A stretch of 64,000 bases of DNA from JAPOXR01 sp965199765 (GCA_965199765.1 CBDATC010000001.1:1302001-1366000), one strand, 5' to 3'. Shown: positions 53,990-63,593, counted from the stretch's first letter. Translations and numbers: made by a program. Notes: generated by a model not told the origin, from the letters alone.

Positions 53990-54690
53990 GGGACGGGCTT
54001 GTGCGGGCATCACCGCATCTGGTTCCTTGCATCAGAGGTTCAATCAAGGTCCAGTATGGTCCGTTTACTAATGCGGGCAGAGGTAAGCAGCGGAGACGTT
54101 CTGGCGTGCGATCCCGGTGAATCGGCAAACCGCGGAGTGAATGCCGCTTGTCCCACAGTCGGATCATCCGGCAGCGGAAGCTTGATAGGTTAAAGCTGTT
54201 TACTCGGAGTCCGTAGTAGTAACAGTATCCCCGGAACACCTCTGCATCCTCCTCGGGATGGCGGGTGACTGTCATCAAACGCGGTGGTTTTTGTTCATCA
54301 CCGGCATTTCGGCGATATCGCCAAGGGCCGCCAGGATGCCGGGCGACCAATACCCTTTATCCAGGCTGAAGACGCCGATCCGCCCGAACTGCGCGCTGAT
54401 CCGTTCGGCCAGGGGACAGGTGTGCGCGGAATCCGCCTCGACGCATGAAAACCGCCGCGTCCGGTCTTTGTCAACCGCCGTTGAACTGTTCCAAAATGCA
54501 GAATCAGGGGGTTTTTAAACTGGCACTACCTTTTGTTGAAGATTCGCCTATTTGACACAATATCTGGGCGAATCTTCCGCTTTTCCGCCGTATCCTCCGA
54601 ATCTTCGCAATCACAAACAGCAGAAAATTCCATGCACAGTAAGGCTTTGAACGGCTGAATCGGCTTTTCAGGCAAACACCAGTTAAGAGC
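53990..54690 (-). mobile_element. Composite IS debris (copy 3 of the family plus a possible reverse-transcriptase scrap)
   Basis: Minus strand, about 54285-54430: a transposase fragment reading IGVFSLDKGYWSPGILAALG, then DIAEMPVMNKNHRV. The IS right end lies at about 54470-54530, and the palindrome GAAGATTCGCC/GGCGAATCTTC at 54538-54577. Sequence after it (to 54690) matches 26451-26570. At about 54090-54280, also minus, YCYYYGLRVNSFNLSSFRCR resembles the C-terminal end of group II intron-type proteins, but this is weak. No intact transposase remains. Confidence 0.6.
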
Positions 54691-54720
54691 GCATGAATTT
54701 CCACCCTATTGTCCGTTGGA

Positions 54721-56388
54721 TCAGCGCTGCGCGGTCTTCCAGTTGGGATCTGTAAAATACGGAAGGTTCGAAGGAGGCAGCGGTTTCCTGCCGAGGATCA
54801 AATCGGATGCCTTTTCGCCGATCATCATGGTCGGACAATTTAAATTGGCGGAGGGAATCGTTGGCATTATCGAAGCATCCACTATCCGAAGGCTTCGAAT
54901 CCCGTGAACGCGGCATTCAGAGTCCACTACAGCCATTTTGTCGTTTCCCATCTTACACGTCCCGCAGGGATGGTAGGAAGAGTGGCAATTTTCGCGCAGC
55001 CAGGCTTCGATATCTTCGAAAGCATGAACGTCGGCGCCCGGAAAAATCTCTTCGCCCACATAGACCGCGAATGATGGCTGCACCATAAGTTCCCGCGAAA
55101 GCCATAGTCCCTCTATCATCCTTACAACATCGTTCTGATGTTCCAGCAAATTGTAGCGGATTCGCGGGGGACTCAATGGATCAGGGGAGGTCAATCCGAC
55201 CCAGCCTCTGCTGCGCGGGCGCTGATAGGTGAATTGCAGCTGAAAGGCATGTTCCTTGAGAAAGTCAGAAGATCCCTCGGCTACTGCAATGCGAAATAGA
55301 GCAATCTGAAGGTCCGGAAACCGAACGCCCGCTCTTGAACGAATGAAGCAGACTGCATCGAAATGATTGTCAGCAAGCAAACCTTTTCGGGTTAATACCC
55401 AGTCGATCACTCCCTTGCCAATGCTGAGCGGATTGAAATGACTGTGGAGTGTGATGGGGCGGTTGCATCGGGCCTGAATTGAAGTCAGTGGATGATCCAT
55501 TAAATTCTGACCAACTCCCGGTAGTTCGTGCAACACCGGTATTCCGTGTTCAGACAACTCGCCTGCGGGACCGATTCCTGAATGCATAAGGATCAACGGA
55601 CTGTTGATAGCGCCAGCGGACAAGATGACTTCGCGCCGAGCGGATGCGACGATAGAGCGGCCGCCTTGTGTGAATTGAACGCCCTTCGCCGATTTATCTT
55701 CGAAAACCAGTCTGCGCGCTGTGCATCCCGTCCGAATATCAAGATTTTTTGGAGAATTACGAAGGTAGCAGCGCGAGGTTGAGGACCTGCGGCCTTCGGC
55801 TATGTTCTTGGGCAGCAGGCCAAAGCCGTCCTGCTGCCCGCCATTCACGTCATCTGTCCGCAGATATCCAGCTTCTTCTCCGGCCTTGAAAAATGCCTGA
55901 GTTAAGAGATCGTCAGCTTCTGTGGTGGACGCTCTGATTGGACCGTCATGTCCTTGATAGTCCGAATTGCCATCGACGCGGGTCTCAAGCCGACGAAAAT
56001 ACGGCAGCACTTCGGCGTAGGACCATCCAGCGGCACCTGTTTCAGACCACTCCTCGTAATCCATGGGGTGTCCCCGCAGATAGAGTTGCCCGTTGATCGA
56101 ACTCGAACCGCCCAGCACCTTGCCGCGCGGCTGTGTCAGGATCCGATCGTTAAGCCAAGGTTCCGGCTCGGTTTCGTAGTTCCAATTGAAGCGTGATGCG
56201 TTGTAGGCGTAACGCATTGCCGCCGGCACTGATAGCAACAGGCTGGAATCCCGCGGTCCGGCTTCGAGCAAAAGCACACCGTTGCTGTGTTCTTCAGCGA
56301 GCCGAGATGCGACGATTGCGCCGGCGCTGCCTGAACCGACCACAATGAAATCATATTCATCGCGAAACTTTGGTTGGTTAAACCTCAA
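54721..56388 (-). CDS. GMC-family oxidoreductase (choline dehydrogenase-like)
   Basis: A 555-residue FAD enzyme. The dinucleotide-binding motif is FIVVGSGSAGAIVASRLAEE (about 14-33), and the GMC signatures are RGKVLGGSSSINGQLYLRG (about 88-106) and GAINSPLILMHSGIGP. The catalytic His lies in SYHPCGTCKMG, and SANLNCPTMMIGEKASD is at the C-terminus. It probably oxidises an alcohol or amino alcohol. It lies downstream of the Ehu-like importer on the same strand, 42 bp after the ATPase gene, so it is likely in that operon. Start codon appears to be TTG. Confidence 0.9.
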   Translation of the reverse strand: MRFNQPKFRDEYDFIVVGSGSAGAIVASRLAEEHSNGVLLLEAGPRDSSLLLSVPAAMRYAYNASRFNWNYETEPEPWLNDRILTQPRGKVLGGSSSINGQLYLRGHPMDYEEWSETGAAGWSYAEVLPYFRRLETRVDGNSDYQGHDGPIRASTTEADDLLTQAFFKAGEEAGYLRTDDVNGGQQDGFGLLPKNIAEGRRSSTSRCYLRNSPKNLDIRTGCTARRLVFEDKSAKGVQFTQGGRSIVASARREVILSAGAINSPLILMHSGIGPAGELSEHGIPVLHELPGVGQNLMDHPLTSIQARCNRPITLHSHFNPLSIGKGVIDWVLTRKGLLADNHFDAVCFIRSRAGVRFPDLQIALFRIAVAEGSSDFLKEHAFQLQFTYQRPRSRGWVGLTSPDPLSPPRIRYNLLEHQNDVVRMIEGLWLSRELMVQPSFAVYVGEEIFPGADVHAFEDIEAWLRENCHSSYHPCGTCKMGNDKMAVVDSECRVHGIRSLRIVDASIMPTIPSANLNCPTMMIGEKASDLILGRKPLPPSNLPYFTDPNWKTAQR

Positions 56389-56430
56389 GCAGCCGATCCC
56401 TCGATTGAGAATGAATGCTGAATCTGCAGC

Positions 56431-57207
56431 TCAAGTAGCTTCGAGCACTTTTGAAAGGAAATGTTTGAGCCTTTCATTCTGAGAGTTCGAGAATATCTCA
56501 TCGGGTGTGCCTTGCTCGACAATCTTTCCGCCATCAAAGAAGCAGACGCGGTCTGAGACCTCGCGGGCAAAACCCATTTGGTGCGTGACGAGCAGGATCG
56601 TATAGTTTCCGGATTGCGCCAATGTGCGAATGACTTCGAGAACTTCTCCCACCATTTCCGGATCCAACGCCGAGGTAGGTTCGTCGAATAGCAGAATTTC
56701 CGGATGCATGGCCAAAGAACGGGCGATCGCCACGCGTTGCTGCTGACCACCGGATAACTGGCTTGGATACTGTTCGATTTTGTTTGCCAAGCCGACCATT
56801 TCAAGCAAGCGCAATGATTCCTCGGTTGCCTTCTTCTTAGACTTGCCCTGTGTGTGCATCGGGCTTTCATTGCAATTCTCAAGCACCGTCATATGCGGAA
56901 ACAGATTGAAATTTTGAAACACCATGCCGATCTTCGAGCGGATCCGACGGATATGCGTCTTTGAGGCTTCGACCAAACGGCCGCCGGCTTCCATTTTGTT
57001 CAGGGGTTCGCCATCGACGTACATAGTGCCGCTCTGAATGGGCTCCAGCGTCATGAGAACCCGCAGAACCGTGGTTTTGCCGGATCCCGATGGTCCGATG
57101 ATCGACACCACCTCGCCCTTTTCAACCGAAAAATCGAGATCCTTGAGCACTTGAAGTTCGCCATAGGCTTTCGCCACTCTTTCAAATTCTATCATGGGAC
57201 TGGTCAA
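56431..57207 (-). CDS. ehuA: Amino-acid/ectoine ABC importer ATP-binding protein
   Basis: A 258-residue polar-amino-acid-type ATPase. Walker A is GPSGSGKTTVLRVL (about 38-51), the signature LSGGQQQRVAIARSLA, Walker B ILLFDEPTSALDPE, and the His loop LLVTHQMGFARE. The insertion VDGEPLNKMEAGGRLVEAS and the ending LKHFLSKVLEA resemble EhuA of ectoine transporters. Its start overlaps the permease gene's stop by four bases (ATGA). Confidence 0.85.
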   Translation of the reverse strand: MTSPMIEFERVAKAYGELQVLKDLDFSVEKGEVVSIIGPSGSGKTTVLRVLMTLEPIQSGTMYVDGEPLNKMEAGGRLVEASKTHIRRIRSKIGMVFQNFNLFPHMTVLENCNESPMHTQGKSKKKATEESLRLLEMVGLANKIEQYPSQLSGGQQQRVAIARSLAMHPEILLFDEPTSALDPEMVGEVLEVIRTLAQSGNYTILLVTHQMGFAREVSDRVCFFDGGKIVEQGTPDEIFSNSQNERLKHFLSKVLEAT

Positions 57208-57869
57208 TGCAGGATGCTCCTCCTGATGCGTGTTTCGACAATCCAGATCAGAAACGCCGCAGCTAAGCTCATGACCAGAAAGAATAAACCGGCGATGGTG
57301 ACTGCCTCTGTGAATCGGTAGTATTCGGCTCCGATCAGTTTGGAAATCTGCATGATTTCCGCCACAGCAACGAATGAAAGCAGCGGAGTTTCTTTGAAAA
57401 TCGCCACAAGATAATTTCCGAGCGCGGGAACTATCGGTGGAAGCGACTGCGGAATGATGACATCTTTGAAAGTTCTGTAAGTCGACATATTAAGGGCAAC
57501 ACAGGCTTCCCATTGACCGCGCGGCACGGCTTGGAATCCAGCCCGATACACCTCTGCACATAATGCGGAATTGTAAATTCCGATGGCCAGTATGCCCGTT
57601 GTGAGCGGCGGCAGCGTGATGCCGAATTCAGGCAGCAGAAAAAAAAGAAAGAAGATTTGCACAAGAAGCGGTGTTGCCCGAATGAATTCGATGAGTTCAG
57701 TTGCCGGGCGATTTATCCAATTGGAGCGATGCGTTTTCAACAACATGAGGATCAGGCCGCCGACCAGCGCAAATGCAAAACTCGCTGCAGTCGCCCACAA
57801 AGTGACACCCGCCGCTTCCCACATCCGGGGCAGCACAACGTCGAAAGTAAATTCCCAACTCCAATCCAT
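57204..57869 (-). CDS. ehuD: Amino-acid/ectoine ABC importer permease
   Basis: A 221-residue permease of the His/Glu/Gln type, with about five membrane segments. LVGGLILMLLKTHRSNWINR, EFIRATPLLVQIFFLFFLLP and the EAA loop ALNMSTYRTFKDVIIPQSLP are typical. It starts three bases after the other permease's stop. Assignment as EhuD is by position and by similarity of the whole cluster. Confidence 0.82.
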   Translation of the reverse strand: MDWSWEFTFDVVLPRMWEAAGVTLWATAASFAFALVGGLILMLLKTHRSNWINRPATELIEFIRATPLLVQIFFLFFLLPEFGITLPPLTTGILAIGIYNSALCAEVYRAGFQAVPRGQWEACVALNMSTYRTFKDVIIPQSLPPIVPALGNYLVAIFKETPLLSFVAVAEIMQISKLIGAEYYRFTEAVTIAGLFFLVMSLAAAFLIWIVETRIRRSILH

Positions 57870-57872
57870 CGA

Positions 57873-58592
57873 TTAGATCCTTTTGGCGCGGTGGCGGGTA
57901 AAGCGATCCTCCAAAGCCGCCCCGCCGAAACGCACAAATTGTGCCAATACATAGTAAAGAAGCAGTGCGATCGCGAAAATTTCAACAGTCCGGTAGTGCA
58001 ATTGATTCTGCTGAACCGCGGCATAGGTGATGTCGACCAGCGTGACCGCCGACACAAGCGCTGTCGCTTTGATCAGTTCTATGGTCAGGTTGCTCAGTCC
58101 GGGGATCATGATTGCGATCGCCTGCGGCAAGATAATCCGCACCATACGCCGATATGGCGACATGTTCAGCGCATCAGCGGCTTCGAATTGTCCTCTGGGA
58201 ACCGCAGCAATGGCTCCTCGCACAACCTCAGCGCCATAGGCGCCGAAATTCAGTCCGACCGCTATGACTCCAGCCACCATGGGTGACAAGACAACGCCAA
58301 ACTCCGGCAGCACGAAGAACATCCAGAACAGGATAACCAGCAGCGAAGTGCCGCGGAAAACCTCGATGTAAATCGTCGAAACCCACCGAACAGTCACATG
58401 TCCTCGTGACCGGCCGATGCCCGCAAGAAAGGACATGACCAGGAACAGAATAATGGATTGAATAGAAACCTGCAGAGTTACGACCGCACCCTTCAACAAC
58501 GCGGGCAGAAACACGCGCATTTCCGAAAATGTCGCAAACGCCATGCCGATCAAGAAGGCGATCAGTACAGCAACTATGGCCGCGCGATTCAT
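57873..58592 (-). CDS. ehuC: Amino-acid/ectoine ABC importer permease
   Basis: A 239-residue permease. KGAVVTLQVSIQSIILFLVM, EVFRGTSLLVILFWMFFVLP and the EAA loop ALNMSPYRRMVRIILPQAIA place it in the polar-amino-acid family. It is encoded between the binding protein and ehuD genes; a gap of 155 bp separates it from the binding-protein gene. Confidence 0.82.
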   Translation of the reverse strand: MNRAAIVAVLIAFLIGMAFATFSEMRVFLPALLKGAVVTLQVSIQSIILFLVMSFLAGIGRSRGHVTVRWVSTIYIEVFRGTSLLVILFWMFFVLPEFGVVLSPMVAGVIAVGLNFGAYGAEVVRGAIAAVPRGQFEAADALNMSPYRRMVRIILPQAIAIMIPGLSNLTIELIKATALVSAVTLVDITYAAVQQNQLHYRTVEIFAIALLLYYVLAQFVRFGGAALEDRFTRHRAKRI

Positions 58593-58747
58593 GTGTCCGG
58601 GGCTCTGGTCAATCGTGGTTTCCCTAGAGAATGACTCAATGCCAATACCGGGCCGAGAGGATACTGGTCACAGTGCCGGTGCATTATGTTTATCCCTGCG
58701 CGGAACCAATTGTCCCGCGCAGGGTGCAAATCCGATGAATGCGCTGT

Positions 58748-59599
58748 CTAGCCGGCACAAAGCTCTGCGGTGGATTTAATCGGCAGCTCACCAGCTGACA
58801 TATCGTGCCGTTCAAGGATGGCGATATGCTCCGGCGAACCAATAAAATCAGCCATGATTTCATTGAAGGCAGCAACAAATTCGGCGTCGCCTTTGCGGAA
58901 TGCAAAGGCTCCGTGGGAAACCGCCGGTTTTCCTGCGACTTCGGCAAACAGCGGAGTCGACTCCATTTCGTCGTCTTCAAGATTGCTGAGAATCTGCCGG
59001 ACGCCTGGCGCGGACACAGCCCAAGCGTCAATTCTGCCTGCGCGCAAAGCCGCGACTCCCGTTGGATTATCAGGCAATTCGGAGATCATGCCGTCGTCAA
59101 CACCGGCGCTGCGAGCGTAATCCGTCTGCGCAGATCCGGCCACTGTCCCGACACGCAGACCATTCTCAGCCAAGGATTCATAATTCGTGATATTGCGGGG
59201 ATTGCCCTTCAAGACCAGCATCGCCTGCTGAATTCCGAAGGTTGGTTCTGAGAACTGCACTTCGGCGCAGCGCTTGGGAGTCACGAACATCCCGGCTGCC
59301 ACAACGTCGAACCGGTCAGCCTTAACTCCTGGAATCAGCGCACCCCAATCGGTAGAATCAGCATCGGCGATTTTTCCGCCCATTCTGTTCAAAATCGCTT
59401 TAAGCGTTTCGACATCCGTGCCGACAAGTTCGTCATTTTCGTCCTTATAGGCGTATGGTGCGAAATTGTAGAAAGCTACGCGCAATCCATCTCCTGTGGC
59501 GCGTTCCATCAGCGTTTCTGCGAACGATGCTGTTGCTGTGGCAGCGAAAACGGCGCACGCGGCAACCATCGACAGGAATCCTTTTCGTGTGGGGTTCAT
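58748..59599 (-). CDS. ehuB: Amino-acid/ectoine ABC importer substrate-binding protein
   Basis: A 283-residue family-3 periplasmic binding protein. The signal peptide is MVAACAVFAATATASFAE. LRVAFYNFAPYAYKDENDEL, GLRVGTVAGSAQTDYARSAG and GAFAFRKGDAEFVAAFNEIM match EhuB-like proteins. The start at ATG 59599 has AAGGAG eight bases upstream; the frame is open further but without signal logic. The ligand is probably ectoine or hydroxyectoine, judged from the neighbouring hydrolase and deacylase genes. Confidence 0.83.
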   Translation of the reverse strand: MNPTRKGFLSMVAACAVFAATATASFAETLMERATGDGLRVAFYNFAPYAYKDENDELVGTDVETLKAILNRMGGKIADADSTDWGALIPGVKADRFDVVAAGMFVTPKRCAEVQFSEPTFGIQQAMLVLKGNPRNITNYESLAENGLRVGTVAGSAQTDYARSAGVDDGMISELPDNPTGVAALRAGRIDAWAVSAPGVRQILSNLEDDEMESTPLFAEVAGKPAVSHGAFAFRKGDAEFVAAFNEIMADFIGSPEHIAILERHDMSAGELPIKSTAELCAG

Positions 59600-59701
59600 C
59601 TTTTTCTCCTTCCCTTTTTTAGCAGTTTCCCTGAGCGGGAAACGATCCAACCGGCATGACCGCGGCCGGTGTGGGACAAGTCAGCGTGTTTCCGCCTCAA
59701 T

Positions 59702-60865
59702 TCAGGTGTCGACGACCGGAATGTCCCGATCCGCTTCCGGCGCAGAAAGCAAATCCGGTTCTGCATCGGTCACGGCCCAATTGTCCTCGGCGTTGATGAA
59801 ACCGAGATGATTAGAAAAATTCGGATTGCAGGCAAAGACATTGCCAACCTCGAACGTGATGTCTTCAAATGCAGCCAGCGACGGAAATTCGGTTGTTTCG
59901 ATCCCGACGCCATGACCGACACGTCCCACGCCCATGGTCTTAAGATTGCGTTCGGTTAAGTATTCGTCAACGACTTGAATCACATCGGCGGGGTTGTTGC
60001 CGGCTGTCAGCTGCATGTTGCAGTCGTGCCGCAGCTGCATCATCCATGAGTAGAATTCTTTCAACTCGTTCGAAGGTTCGCCAACAGCGGCGGTTCGAGC
60101 CAGGTCGGACCAGTAGCCTTTGAAGCTGACACCCACATCAAAACCCACGGTTTCGCCCTTTTTGATAATCCGGTCGGTCGGCAGCAGCACGATGCCTCGT
60201 TCGTTGGTTCCGGACACAACGCAAAGCAGTGAGATCTTCTCAGCACCACCATTGATTAAATTTTGCCGCAATATTTTGGCAATTTCGTTTTCTGACATGC
60301 CGGCGCGGATCTGAGCGAACGTCTCTTTCTGGGCTTCAGCGGAGATAATCGCTGCGCGTCGGATATATTCGATTTCTTGCGGCGATTTGACATTGCGAAT
60401 CGCAAGAAAAATGTCGGCAGCATCGACGAAAGTCGCGGAGGGGAGCGCGCGCATGATCTCCTTCAATCCAAGATAGGAGATGCCCAGATACTGCTCGCGG
60501 CCCAATTCCGCACCAATGCGGGCCTTCGACAATCCCAGCTCCTTCAGCACATCGACAACAAATTCGGGATGCCCGGTTAATCCGCCGGTCATGCGAATAT
60601 CGGAAATATATGTCGTCTGCTCCACCTGGGCGGACTCGAAAGGCATTGTGATGAGCGTTGGTTCGCGGTCTTTGGGCAGAATGAACATATATGAGCGAAT
60701 TTTGTCGACCGCGCATTGCTCGGAGCGATGGCCTGAATAGTACTGATAGTTGAGCCGCTCGGTGATCAGCGCCGCGTCTAAATTATGGACGGACATCAAT
60801 TCGCGGGTTTTTGCGTATCGCTGTTCGAATTCCTCGCGTGTGAAGTCCGCATATTGAGGTTTCAT
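59702..60865 (-). CDS. M24-family hydrolase (ectoine-hydrolase-like or Xaa-Pro peptidase)
   Basis: A 387-residue creatinase/pita-bread protein. Metal ligands of the family are visible as VGFDVGVSFKGYWSDLART (two Asp), GRVGHGVGIETTEFPS (His, Glu) and NAEDNWAVTDAEPDLLS (final Glu region). The N-terminal domain reads LDAALITERLNYQYYSGHRS. Ectoine hydrolase (DoeA/EutD) belongs to this family, and the DoeB-like gene across the divergent promoter supports that role. A plain Xaa-Pro dipeptidase cannot be excluded. It heads the minus-strand operon. Confidence 0.85.
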   Translation of the reverse strand: MKPQYADFTREEFEQRYAKTRELMSVHNLDAALITERLNYQYYSGHRSEQCAVDKIRSYMFILPKDREPTLITMPFESAQVEQTTYISDIRMTGGLTGHPEFVVDVLKELGLSKARIGAELGREQYLGISYLGLKEIMRALPSATFVDAADIFLAIRNVKSPQEIEYIRRAAIISAEAQKETFAQIRAGMSENEIAKILRQNLINGGAEKISLLCVVSGTNERGIVLLPTDRIIKKGETVGFDVGVSFKGYWSDLARTAAVGEPSNELKEFYSWMMQLRHDCNMQLTAGNNPADVIQVVDEYLTERNLKTMGVGRVGHGVGIETTEFPSLAAFEDITFEVGNVFACNPNFSNHLGFINAEDNWAVTDAEPDLLSAPEADRDIPVVDT

Positions 60866-61055
60866 GAGTTTCCCACCTCAAAGAATTGAATGTGACCGTC
60901 TGTTAAACTATCGGTTTGATGTGGAACTGTATTCTTTCGCCAATACAGTGGATACAGACATGGCGGAGTGTCTTCAAGGGCATGCGGACGGAAAAAGGAT
61001 AACAAGGAGCTTGCGAGGTTCGAAATCACCAATCCTGATTGGCGCACACAGCTGA
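60866..61055. promoter_or_regulatory. Divergent promoter region with palindromic operator candidate
   Basis: The 190-bp interval separates the M24-led and the aminotransferase-led operons. CTGTATT/AATACAG (60927-60933 and 60942-60948, eight-base spacer) is a perfect palindrome, and GATACAG recurs at 60951-60957. This arrangement fits a dimeric repressor or activator site controlling both operons. No regulator gene is seen in the window. Confidence 0.5.
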
Positions 61056-62243
61056 ATGGAGAACAGATTGACTAAGTATAGATTTGCACGTCGGTCGGTC
61101 GTATTGGGCAAATCGGTTTTCGACCATGTTCCGGACACGATACCGCTTGGTTCCGGAGCCGCATATCCTCCTTGTTTGCCCGACGTGGTGCAGGAGGCGA
61201 CCGAAGCTGTCGGTCCATTGCGCGACGAAGCTATGCAGTACGCGCCGCTGATGGGGCTGAAAGATCTGCGCGAGGAAGTTTGTGAATTCGTGGCGCAGGA
61301 TGGGGTGCGGGCAACACGGGAAAACGTGCTGATCACTTATGGTGCGAAGCATGCATTCGATCTGGCGCTGCGGGTGTTTTGCGAGCCTGGGGATGCGGTG
61401 ATTGTCACACGCCCAACCTACATGACCTCGCTGCACATCATGCGCACGCACAATGTCCGCTTTATTGAAGTGGGTCAGGACGCGGAGGGATTAAAAACGG
61501 AAGACCTGGAGCGCAAGCTTCAGTCAATTGAACGCAACGGCGAGGCAAAGCCGAAGCTTTTGTTCGATGTGCCGGATTTCCACAATCCGACCGGGATAAC
61601 CACATCGCTGGAGCGTCGGCTAAGAATGCTTGAACTGGCGCAAGTCCACGACTTTGTGATCTGCGAGGACGACCCGTATCGCCGGATCCGTTTTGAAGGA
61701 GAGGTTGTGCCCTCAATCAAGTCAATGGATATGACTGGGCGCGTTGTGGGACTTGGAACGGTCTCCAAAATTCTTGCCCCCGGTCTTCGTGTCGGGTGGG
61801 CAATCGGCGATTCCAGCGTGGTCCGGCGCATGGCGATGCAGAAAGCCGATGGGGGTTCAAATGCATTCGCTCAGCGGATCGTTGTTCAACTTATGCGCTC
61901 GGGAAAAGTGACGCTTCATATCGATGAGATTTCACAACAGATGCGTCTCCATCGAGATGTGATGGTCCAAGCTCTTGCCGCGCGGCTTCCAGAGGCGCGT
62001 GTCAATGTGCCGAAGGGAGGATACTTCCTCTGGGTTGAATTCCCGAAAGGAACAAACTGTGAAAAGCTGGTTGAGCTCGGCATTGACGAGGGGGTTGAGG
62101 TGACGCCTGGACGGCTCAGTTTTTCAACTGACGATCCGGGGAACTTCATCCGAATGGCTTACAGTTTTGCCTCGGTTGAACAGATCAAAGAAGGTGTTTC
62201 GATGATCAGCGCCGCTTGGCGTAATCTGCGGCATTCTGTGTGA
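61056..62243 (+). CDS. PLP-dependent aminotransferase, class I/II
   Basis: A 395-residue fold-type I aminotransferase of the MocR/LysN branch without a DNA-binding domain. LPDVVQEATEAVGPLRDEA and YAPLMGLKDLREEVCEFVAQ are typical. FDVPDFHNPTGITTSLERR holds the conserved NPTG. CEDDPYRRIRF and GTVSKILAPGLRVGWAIGDS contain the PLP-binding Asp/Tyr and the Schiff-base Lys. In an ectoine pathway it could transaminate diaminobutyrate, although the usual enzyme there is class III. Confidence 0.88.
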   Translation: MENRLTKYRFARRSVVLGKSVFDHVPDTIPLGSGAAYPPCLPDVVQEATEAVGPLRDEAMQYAPLMGLKDLREEVCEFVAQDGVRATRENVLITYGAKHAFDLALRVFCEPGDAVIVTRPTYMTSLHIMRTHNVRFIEVGQDAEGLKTEDLERKLQSIERNGEAKPKLLFDVPDFHNPTGITTSLERRLRMLELAQVHDFVICEDDPYRRIRFEGEVVPSIKSMDMTGRVVGLGTVSKILAPGLRVGWAIGDSSVVRRMAMQKADGGSNAFAQRIVVQLMRSGKVTLHIDEISQQMRLHRDVMVQALAARLPEARVNVPKGGYFLWVEFPKGTNCEKLVELGIDEGVEVTPGRLSFSTDDPGNFIRMAYSFASVEQIKEGVSMISAAWRNLRHSV

Positions 62244-62268
62244 AAGCAAAATTAATCGGGAGACATAC

Positions 62269-63294
62269 ATGCCCTGTCCCAAAGCGAGTCTAGCGCCATC
62301 CTGCGAGATTGATCTTGATGCAGACGGAAAGCAGCACGGTTACGTGCGCATTCAATTCAGTTCTGACCGCTCGGCATATGGCTGGCTGCCTCTGCCGATC
62401 ATGTCCATAAAGCGCGGCGGGGGCCCGGTTGCTGTTGTGATTGGCGCCAATCATGGCGATGAGTATGAAGGCGTCTCAATCACCAATGGTCTTTACCAAG
62501 AACTTACGCCGGAAGACATTGAAGGTCAGATTATTTTTCTTCCGGCGGCGAACGCGCCTGCATATTATTCCGGGCGCCGCACTTCGCCATTGGACTGGAC
62601 TGGAGAGGCAAATCTAAACCGGATGTTTCCCGGCAATCAGTACGGATCGCCCACCGAGATGATCGCTTGGTATATCACCAATCATATCGTGCCGCGCGGC
62701 GACGTCTTTTTCGATCTTCATTCTGCTGGCAAGTCCATTGACCATTATCCGTCCGTGAAGATCCGTTTGATGGGAGACGAATTTAAGGACGCGATGCAGA
62801 TGCGATTTCTTGAACTGTTCGGCGCGCCTTTGGGAATCGTGGGAAATCGCGTGCATGAAACAACGCTTTCGGGCGAGATATTGCCGCTGGACAAGATCTA
62901 TCTGTCGACTGAACTCGGAGGCGGCGGAAAAATCCGGCCATGGATTCGCCGGTTCGCCTATAACGGATTGAAGCGCTGCCTGCGTGCTATGGGCGTCTAT
63001 AAGAAAGACGAAGACCTGCCGGAGCCTGAGCATAAAGTTGCCTTAAAGTCCATGCAGACAGGCGATCACTACATTTTTGCTCATAAGGATGGAATGTTTG
63101 AGCCGGTAGTCGATCTGGGCGATACCGTCGAAGATGGGCAGTTCGCCGGGTATATCTGGAATTTGAAAGAGCCCTGGGAGAGGCCGGCGGAACTTCACTT
63201 CAATCGGGGTGGTGTCGTATTTTGCAAACGCACGCCGGCTTTGTGTGAAATCGGCGATACGCTGTTCTTTACTCTCAGCGAATACGAAGGTTGA
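62269..63294 (+). CDS. doeB: Succinylglutamate desuccinylase/aspartoacylase-family deacylase (DoeB-like)
   Basis: A 341-residue zinc-dependent deacylase. GANHGDEYEGVSITNGLYQE holds the zinc-ligand His and Glu, and ANLNRMFPG plus FFDLHSAGKSIDHYPSVK carry the third ligand and substrate-binding residues. YLSTELGGGGKIRP contains the catalytic-region Glu. The C-terminal beta domain (FAHKDGMFEPVVDLGDTVED) is normal. DoeB removes acetyl from N-alpha-acetyl-diaminobutyrate; the assignment rests on family resemblance plus the Ehu-like importer. It starts 25 bp after the aminotransferase gene. Confidence 0.8.
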   Translation: MPCPKASLAPSCEIDLDADGKQHGYVRIQFSSDRSAYGWLPLPIMSIKRGGGPVAVVIGANHGDEYEGVSITNGLYQELTPEDIEGQIIFLPAANAPAYYSGRRTSPLDWTGEANLNRMFPGNQYGSPTEMIAWYITNHIVPRGDVFFDLHSAGKSIDHYPSVKIRLMGDEFKDAMQMRFLELFGAPLGIVGNRVHETTLSGEILPLDKIYLSTELGGGGKIRPWIRRFAYNGLKRCLRAMGVYKKDEDLPEPEHKVALKSMQTGDHYIFAHKDGMFEPVVDLGDTVEDGQFAGYIWNLKEPWERPAELHFNRGGVVFCKRTPALCEIGDTLFFTLSEYEG

Positions 63295-63593
63295 TTTCGG
63301 CTGCCGGTTTCCCGCGTGTCAGTTTGCAGCGGTTGAGGGAACGGCCTTGGGCAAAATGTATGCGCAATGCATTGCATTTTGATTTTTGATGGATGGATGC
63401 CACAGCCAAGAGATCGCTTCGCGAGCAAGCGACTGAGACAAGCAGAGCTATGAACGGATGAAAACTTCGTTCATTGAAGCGTTCGCGCGGTGGTTTTACG
63501 CATAGAGCAAACTCCGCGGCATTGCGAATAACAAAGACCGTAAGTGTTTCCGCCCGTTTTGCGCTCAGTGAAGATGCAGTTGAATTCTTGGAA
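63295..63593. other. Convergent intergenic stretch
   Basis: This is 299 bp between doeB and the minus-strand sthA. No gene, repeat or clear terminator hairpin was recognised. Confidence 0.4.
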
